This document shows positions 57,849 to 64,000 of a stretch of DNA of 64,000 bases, piece by piece. The position numbers and the translations under genes were made by a program. This DNA comes from Persicaria tinctoria. Taxonomy: Eukaryota; Streptophyta; Magnoliopsida; Caryophyllales; Polygonaceae. The stretch lies in contig JBANSL010000004.1 of NCBI GenBank assembly GCA_037127255.1, positions 8,990,001 to 9,054,000 on the forward strand, read 5' to 3'. Numbering within the stretch: position 1 is the stretch's first letter; the number at the start of each line of letters is the position of its first letter. Under the pieces are notes generated by a model. The model saw only the letters and a program-made list of their open reading frames with translations, had not been told where the DNA came from and did no database searches.

Positions 57849-58325
57849 ATGACTACGATGTTTCACTTGGATCTTCCAATGTACCTGTTGGGGTACCTTG
57901 CTGCCCAGATCTGTGTTTATCTCATTGACAAAGAGTTCAAGTAAGCCTACTTCTAGAGTTTGCTTGAGTCTCAGTTTCTGATTTTGCCTTTTCTGGTTCT
58001 GAATTCTTTTATATTGCTCTTTGTTGGTTTTTTCATTTCAGTGTAATGGGATACACACTTCTTCTTAGCTTGATTGAGTATAAGACTCTTGTGATGCGTG
58101 GTGACTTTGAAAGGGCCAATGCTATTTTGTCTAATATTCTTAAGGAGCACCACAACAGGTAAGAATCCATAGATTTCCATGTAATATTCAAGTTCTTTTA
58201 TTTGTTTTTTCTGTAAAGTTAAAATGATTTGAAGGGGGGAAGAAGTAATTGGAACTTTGCATATTTTCATCTTGATATAAATGGTGCTGATTATAGGTTT
58301 GAGTTAGCCATACAACTTGGCCAGC
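57849..58325 (+). pseudogene. Captured fragment of coatomer subunit beta' (beta'-COP) gene
   Basis: Exon 57849-57940 (acceptor TACAG, donor GTAAG) encodes HLDLPMYLLGYLAAQ and VYLIDKEF. Exon 58042-58158 continues in phase with VMGYTLLLSLIEYKTLVMRG, DFERANAIL and KEHHN. A third acceptor at 58297 gives FELAIQL. These words in this order match plant beta'-COP, downstream of its WD repeats. Introns are retained, so capture was at DNA level. The exon with AHFLESRGM and the step to FELAIQL are missing, and the third block runs into a repeated non-coding segment. Around 70 of about 900 residues remain; not functional as a coatomer. Confidence 0.82.
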
Positions 58326-58714
58326 CCACATACATTCCCATCAGTAGTTGAGGTAATATTGGAATTCATTATGTCATGTTAGTGATTACAAAAAATTCTT
58401 GAGTATATAACAAAATCTAACATATCTTCTTTGTTGCTATATTTTCCTTGACATGTTGGGGTCTAAAAAAGTTTATTCAGTAAACATGCCTTTGTGATGA
58501 TGAGTTGTGCAGTTTCTTTTCCGATCCAAATGATATTGGGTTTGGTTATTGAGTGAAATGGTGTCTGAATTGATTTAGGTTGTCTTTTCATAACCAAGTA
58601 TCACAGAGAAAAGAGGATTCTACATTGATTGCTATCTTTACAAATGGAGAGTCTTATTATTTGGTTCTGTAAAATCTTGGCTCATTCAAGTTAATAGTAT
58701 GTTTCCATTTGTAG

Positions 58715-58808
58715 GATTCGAGATAGTATTGAAGAGTTACGCCATTCACTGATACCCAAGGAGCATGCTTTGGAGACTCTGCAGCAGTCCCTTCTAGAGA
58801 AGGATCAG
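58715..58808 (+). pseudogene. Captured exon of another gene (coiled-coil type)
   Basis: Acceptor TTTGTAG, donor CAGGTAGA. In phase with the preceding beta'-COP exon at 58158 it reads IRDSIEELRHSLIPKEHAL, then ETLQQSLLEKDQ. It is highly charged and heptad-like, unlike beta'-COP, so it came from a different protein. I do not name the donor gene. The phase match means a spliced transcript would fuse the two. Confidence 0.55.
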
Positions 58809-60539
58809 GTAGATAATTGCTCTTGTTAGAAATTTTAGTGGACATGTTTAAGCTTTCTTGTTGATATCTTGTTTGTAATTAAAGAGATGACAAACTTTGG
58901 TATCTTTCCAGTACATTTTTTTTGCTTTGCAATTAGAAAAAAATTGCCATGATTTCTGGTGCATGCATGTAGCTTATGTAATTTTACAGAGTTCCCTTGT
59001 CCTTCTTGCACTTGTGATTTATAAAAAAGCAGACTAATGTTCAATTTTCTGATGAGTAATTGTCTGTCATTAGTTTAATTCATATATTGGTCCTTAAGTC
59101 AGTCCTCTTCATTCATTTCTCATTTGTGGTGTAAGGTTATTGGTGACCCTGTACAAACAAGTAATTGTATGTAATTTTACAGAGTTCCCTTGTCCTTCCT
59201 GCACTTATTCTATACTTAGAAGTATATGAAGAAATGTTTGGATAAAATCCTTTAGAAGCATATGAAGAATCTAGTTTCTTCATTGAATGAAGAAACCCAA
59301 TTTGTAAATCTGATTATACCCAGACAAGGATTTTAGGTTTTGATGAAAATATTTTTAACCTAAAACTCTATCTGAAATAAACTGAATGACAGCCCTTTAA
59401 ATTCACATGAATTCACATAATTTATCAGTTTTCTTTTTTACTAGGAATCAGTAGTTTTTTTTTTCTTATATGTGAGTTAGACTAATTGCTTTTCACAATA
59501 TTTGTAGGTCTGACCAAGGGGTCGAAGACTAGTGCATAGTACTTTTGGTTGTTGATTGCCCCATCTAGCGGATTTCTACGAGGTAATAATCTTACCTTAC
59601 AATATTTTCTATCTGTCATGATGTGGTCTGTAGCACTGGCATGATGGAGTTATTAGCATCATCCCTCTTAAAAATCACATCACTTAAGGAATACATGTGC
59701 TGGAGTCATTTTAAAGTACCCGCAGCCTGCTGCAGTTCTAATAAATTGGCTATTTGAGTATTGTTTTCAATTGCATCACAAATATAAAAGGCCATGACTA
59801 GGTTCAATCCCAACATAGCAAGCTTTTAACTTCTTTTTTTATATAAAAGCTTTTGTAGTACTTTCTTTAACCAACAGATTGACCTTAAGATAAATATGCA
59901 CATTAAACTTTTTTATATAAAGGCCATGACTAGGTTCAATGCCCCTTTTCGGTGTACACCCCTCGTCCCAACCCCACCCCTCCCTGGTTGCACATTTCTT
60001 TGTTCTTGTTTGTTGCCTACCTACTGCCTTCTTATTGCCCTTGTGCGTTGGTTGGTTAGTTGCTAGTTCCTGGCCTTTGGTTGGTTTATCATATTTGTGT
60101 GGCCTGAAAAAAGAAATATCTCATGTCTAATGGCTGCCCCAAATTTCAGTTATGAAGACATGTCTTAGATGCCCACATTAATTTGATGACCATTTTTATT
60201 TGCAGGTCTCTCGACATTTTGCTCATCGACGTACAATGTCCATATTGGTACACTTTTGCTCATCCACATTTTGCACATGTTGGGTTTAGCCTTTTGTTTA
60301 TATGCTATACATAAACGTTAGCAAACTACACTTTTGTAAATGACACTTTGCTAATTACTACTGTATTATAATGCAATGAAAACTCAATTTTTTGAATATA
60401 TATTCTTCATTTTGTAGCTCATTTTACTTTTATCATTTAAATGTATGTAAATATATCAATTTATATTATACAGGTTTGTATATATAATTTGTATTCTAAA
60501 TAAACCGTGATGGGAAATTATTTCATTTCCAAACCATAT

Positions 60540-60975
60540 AAATCGCTGCCATAGATACATTACCTCACTATCCATTCCTAGCAAACTGCTGCCAAATCAT
60601 CATCCAACCGCCGCCAAAACATATGAACCGCTACCATAGAGAACCTAAACCGCTGCCATAACTGTCAGACCGCTGTCATAGAGTTCATCAACCGCTTCTA
60701 TATTCTTGTTTAAACCGCTGCCTAAAATACATTTACCCGCTTCCATTGTTCTCTCAAACAAATGTCCCCATAGACCTTTTTGGCAGCGGTTCTAGGTAGT
60801 GTTTGGCAGCGGTCTCACCGTCTTACAATAGCCGTAGCCTTAGGCTTCTTAAACCGCCGCCATAGGTCTATAGCAACGGGAGCAGATGGTGCGGTCGTAA
60901 AACCGCCACCAAAGGGTTTAGGCCGCGGTTTCAGGGCATTAGGCAGCGGTTTTTGACCGCCGCCAAAGGTCCGAA
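60540..60975 (-). repeat. CACTA right subterminal repeat block
   Basis: About fifteen AAACCGCTGCCATA-type copies, mostly the inverse of the left block, with three or four in the same orientation near 60780-60960. Confidence 0.85.
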
Positions 60976-60989
60976 TTGTAGTAGTGGAT

Positions 60990-61191
60990 GGTGACAATAT
61001 CATTTCGTCTTGACTAACAAGGAGTAGAATATCATAGCTAGTGAGATATGTTACCCTCATTTTATGCCGGAATGAAAATGTGAGATGTGAAGGTTTTCGA
61101 GTGAGATTTCCTTGGATGTCTTGTGGGTTGATTGGTAGAGAGAAAGTCAGTCCTTAAAATTAGAAATATCAAATATAGTGTGTGTGTGCAG
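60990..61191. other. Spacer without gene
   Basis: Nothing recognised. Confidence 0.4.
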
Positions 61192-61900
61192 TGGCGGCCG
61201 CGGGAATTGCCGGAGGGGGGGGGGGGGAATTTTCGTTGGAGATTTTTTTTTTTCGGTATATATAATACGGAGTAAAGAAATTTTTTAAAAATATATTGAA
61301 AGAAAACCATAAATATGGTATATTTAAGCAAAAACCATAAATTATGGTATATAAATATGATATTTTATTACAAAAATTTATACAATAATTTAATAATTTA
61401 TATATATGTGTATACTTGATTAAGATTTTTTTTTACTATTGAAAGAAAATTATAAATTTTTTAACGAATTTGTCATTGGTAAATGAAAAAAAATTGATAG
61501 GATTTGAAAAGTATGACAAAAAAAACCTCATAAATTGTGGGTTAAATATGACATTAATATTAAAAAAAATTCATATGAATAAAATTTTGAAGATTTTTTA
61601 AAAATATATGTGTGAAATAATGAATTATATTATGAAAATATTAAAATAAAAATATAAAAATTGATTTAAATATGACATTTATAGTAAGAAAATTTGGTAG
61701 GAATAAAAAATAGTGCAAAAAGGGGAAGAAATGAGATTTGAACCCATGACCTCTTGGGAACCCAAATTTTCTTCCCTAGTTTTACCAACTAGGCTAAACA
61801 AGTGTTGTGTTCTATTTCACATTTTTGTACTAATACTACGGAATAAATCTAAAATTGAATTTTTTTTTTTGCTCTAGTGTGTGTTATAGTTATGAATGTA
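61192..61900. mobile_element. hAT-like element end and AT-rich body (right end not found)
   Basis: CAGTGGCGGCCGCGGGAATT followed by a G-run of 13 (61215-61227) matches a common plant hAT start (CAGTGGCGGA.C.AGGAATTTT, then a G-run). The body is very AT-rich with repeated AAATTATGGTATATAAATAT. A tRNA-like sequence lies inside. Confidence 0.45.
61728..61801 (-). other. tRNA-like module 7
   Basis: Minus strand: TTTAGCCTAGTTGGTAAAAC (A-box) and CATGGGTTCAAATCTCATTT (B-box) with T-arm-like ATG/CAT pairing. It sits in the hAT-like body. Confidence 0.5.
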
Positions 61901-62100
61901 AGTTATAATTAGCCTTGCTATGTTTAACTTGTAGTGTATAAACCGACCAATTATAGTAATTGACTATGGTCGGTTGGTGTTCTTACTATATATCACTCAA
62001 CCACATTTTAGGTTTTGACACCAGTTGGAGTAGACATTGATTCCGTTTGAAATATTTACTATTGTTGTTGTCAGGTGATTTATAATATTGTTAATAAAGT
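61901..62100. other. Spacer without gene
   Basis: Nothing recognised. Confidence 0.4.
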
Positions 62101-62765
62101 TACAAGAGGGCAATTTTGCAACAGCAATCGTGTTCAAGTGCGGTAGTTGTATCACCGTCGTCGCAGAGCTCTAGGCGGCTTACCATGTACTCAAGTTAGC
62201 AAAGCAGCTGAGCTTCTCCAAGCTGATCTTGGAGACAACTGAGCTTCTCCAAGCTGATCTTGGAGACGGACTGTGCAACGGTTTGCACTATATATATATG
62301 CTACAATCGTCTGCAGAGGTTCCGTATGCTCATCGAAGCCTGGTTTTGCAGTGCAAGAGGTTGATAGCGGACACCAGTTGAGAAGTTAAAGTGTGTTAAA
62401 TCTGAAGGCATGCCAACAAACTTGCTGATGTGTTGGCAAATAAGGGGATAGACCTTATGAATCATGAGTTTGTTTTATTGTCTTCCTTGCCAGACTATAT
62501 TCATGACATTATGTACCAAGACAACTTGCCATCCTTTGCTCTTTAATTTTATTTTATTTTTGATACAAGGAAAGGATTTAGGCGGTGTCAGACCCTGCTG
62601 ATCCACCACCCAAGTGCGTCCTTTTGGACGAGAGCCTGGAGTTCAGAATGATGAAAGGGCGAGTCGTCATCGAGTTGGTGCCTTCCTTTGCTCTTTAATA
62701 AAGATAGAGGGCACTAGCCTTCCCTTAAGTACCAAAAAAAATAAAAATAAAATAAAATTACATGT
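62101..62765 (+). pseudogene. LINE 3' end (RNase H tail), interrupted
   Basis: HANKLADVLANKG, then SLPDYIHDIMYQDNLPS up to a stop near 62547, is the terminal AN.LAD.LA block of plant L1 RNase H. An A-rich tail follows (about 62737-62760). Inside the tail region another LINE end has inserted. A 29-bp unit (CTGAGCTTCTCCAAGCTGAT and 9 more bases) is tandemly doubled at 62208-62267. Confidence 0.65.
62548..62683 (-). mobile_element. 136-bp 5'-truncated LINE end inserted in the older LINE
   Basis: The 16-bp target duplication TCCTTTGCTCTTTAAT lies at 62532-62547 and 62684-62699, perfect and extendable with one mismatch. The insert on the minus strand reads DDDSPFHHSELQALVQKDAL to a stop, then an ATTTTATTTTT tail in inverse. 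It is related to the 46897-47948 LINE tail (SDLEFQTLAHRG). Confidence 0.85.
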
Positions 62766-63215
62766 AAAAAAGTGATGGTTTATATCTTTAGTGCATAGGA
62801 AGCATAAAACACACTAAGGAAATGTAAAGTTCCCTAAAATAAAGTCAAAAAACTTTTCTAATTTTGTCATTAACACCTATAAGGTCAAACACCCCCGATC
62901 GACAATAGGGTATTCTTAGGTGCTAGCTATGCAAACATTTACAAAGATAGGAAACATTTACAGAGATAGGGAAGCCCTATATAGGAGACAACATGGAAAT
63001 CAGAATCGACAAATACTCTATGGGCATGCATGACAAGGAGTATGAGGGGGAACTCGTGCATTATCCCAGTTGCCGATCTCCTACTAATTGGGACTTGTAT
63101 TTGTAAATGTTTGTAGTAAAATTATCATTGATATTAGGAAAAGAAACATTTTTTACTATTGTTTTTACTATTGTTTTTATAAGGGTCCGAAAAAGTGTTC
63201 ACGGGGATGACCTAA
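62766..63215. other. No gene; second copy of the 42-bp shared repeat
   Basis: 63102-63143 matches 49067-49108. Otherwise anonymous. Confidence 0.45.
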
Positions 63216-63436
63216 GAGCATCCACAATCCATATGTGGGGGGTGTCTTAAAATTAAATTTTTTTAAATAAAAAAGAAAATGTCAGGGAAAAGTCAGACTT
63301 GTGGGAAGCCCAATGTGAGATATTGGCTAGAAGAAGACACTCCTTTTATTGGTTCAAGTGTAATCACTTGACATTCTTTTTTTTTAAATAAAAAAGAGTT
63401 AAGACACTCATTTAAGGATGTCAAATGTGGATGCTC
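63216..63436. mobile_element. Tourist/Harbinger-type MITE, 221 bp
   Basis: GAGCATCCACAATCC and inverse ...ATGTGGATGCTC, with TAA on both sides (63213-63215, 63437-63439). Confidence 0.88.
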
Positions 63437-64000
63437 TAAGGTGCTCCAAGGAGGAATTGTAGTGGGACCAAGACCATTAATGAAGGAGATTAATGATCAA
63501 GTGGTATCGGATTTCAGGTGTATGCAAGCTCTTTACTCTTTTGATTCTTTAATTGAGTGATTTTATTTTCGTACCTTATTTTTCACCATCCCGCTGCATA
63601 AATGTTATATCTTTATTATTCACCCATAAAATTGGCACTTTATTTTAGTTATTTCTTGTTTTGATCTTTAACCGGAAGATATTGAGTTCTTGATTGCAAG
63701 TTTTGATCTTTTATTCCATGTTGCTACATATCATGCCTATGAATGTGATTCTTGGATTTTAAGCATTATATGGACTTGAACCACTAAAGAACCTTACTTT
63801 TTCCAGTTTCTAGCCTATTTCCTTATTTTCTTTATTTCTGCTTACTTTTAGATCATCGTAGCTTTGTTATTTTTTTTCCCTGCTCTTTATTTTCGGTCAC
63901 TGTACATCTATTACAGCAGCTATACCATAGTAAAAAAAAAAAGGAAAAGCCGAGAGCTTAAAAAAAAAAGAGCATTCTTTCATTACCTTACATTGTTGAG
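63437..64000. other. No gene recognised to window end
   Basis: AT-rich with A-runs near 63930 and 63961; no exon seen. Confidence 0.4.

Larger units (their letters stand above)
54891..60986. mobile_element. CACTA (En/Spm) element, 6096 bp, with captured host exons
   Basis: Terminal repeats CACTACTACAATTC in inverse at both ends (14 bp identical), 3-bp TSD GAT (54888-54890, 60987-60989). Subterminal GGCAGCGGTTTA motifs: about 9 at the left (54913-55105) and about 15 at the right (60540-60975), mostly in opposite orientation. No transposase recognised. The interior is unlike a CACTA core and includes exons of a coatomer subunit. Confidence 0.92.

Noticed and set aside
61192..61211. GGCGGCCGCGGGAATT looks like a cloning-vector polylinker
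   Set aside because: The surrounding CAGTGGCGG...GGAATT...G-run is a common plant hAT terminus, and no other vector sequence follows. Coincidence is more likely.

Overview
The window reads as a transposon-rich, AT-rich nuclear segment of a flowering plant. The two intact host genes, a plastid-type phytoene synthase and an ALA-interacting (CDC50) P4-ATPase subunit, have many GT-AG introns and dicot-like protein sequences. An asterid such as a Lamiales species is a tentative guess from recall of the protein sequences, not a measured result.

Layout. 1-8414: 3' part of a Ty1/copia Sirevirus with gag, pol, an envelope-like ORF and a complete 3' LTR; a near-palindromic 12-mer (TCAAG-AC-CTTGA) recurs through it. 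8415-26500: no intact gene found; mostly Helitrons with A|T insertion sites and TC/CTAG ends (14727-15609, 24845-25523), Mutator-like elements with 9-bp target duplications (15730-19139, 21821-23921), a foldback element and older debris. 26542-30703: degenerate L1-type LINE with poly(A). 30941-31899: two Stowaway-type MITEs in the upstream region of phytoene synthase. 33219-35019: phytoene synthase, 6 coding exons, 424 aa. 35674-39053: LINE fragment, a hAT-like element carrying a nested hAT that itself carries a Stowaway MITE, and a solo LTR. 40129-42873: ALIS/CDC50 gene, 8 exons, 344 aa. 43000-54900: LTR-like debris, a short LINE copy with 13-bp TSD, two roughly 0.47-kb MITEs made largely of palindrome arrays, a reverse-transcriptase pseudogene with (TAA)n tails, a Helitron, and a Harbinger derivative. 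54891-60986: a 6.1-kb CACTA element that has captured exons (with introns) of a coatomer beta'-COP gene. 61190-64000: hAT-like end, LINE-in-LINE insertion and a Tourist-type MITE.

How parts relate. Only phytoene synthase (first committed step of carotenoid synthesis, plastid) and the ALIS subunit (flippase partner in the secretory pathway) look functional; the rest is mobile-element sequence in several nested layers.

Most interesting pattern: tRNA-like modules (A-box, B-box, and in the best cases a cloverleaf with paired-base covariation but a 6-nt anticodon loop) sit inside several unrelated non-autonomous DNA elements. Separately, Mutator-like elements carry arrays of short palindromes whose sequence is private to each element. 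I see these by eye; structure prediction, genome-wide copy comparison and small-RNA data would decide what they are.
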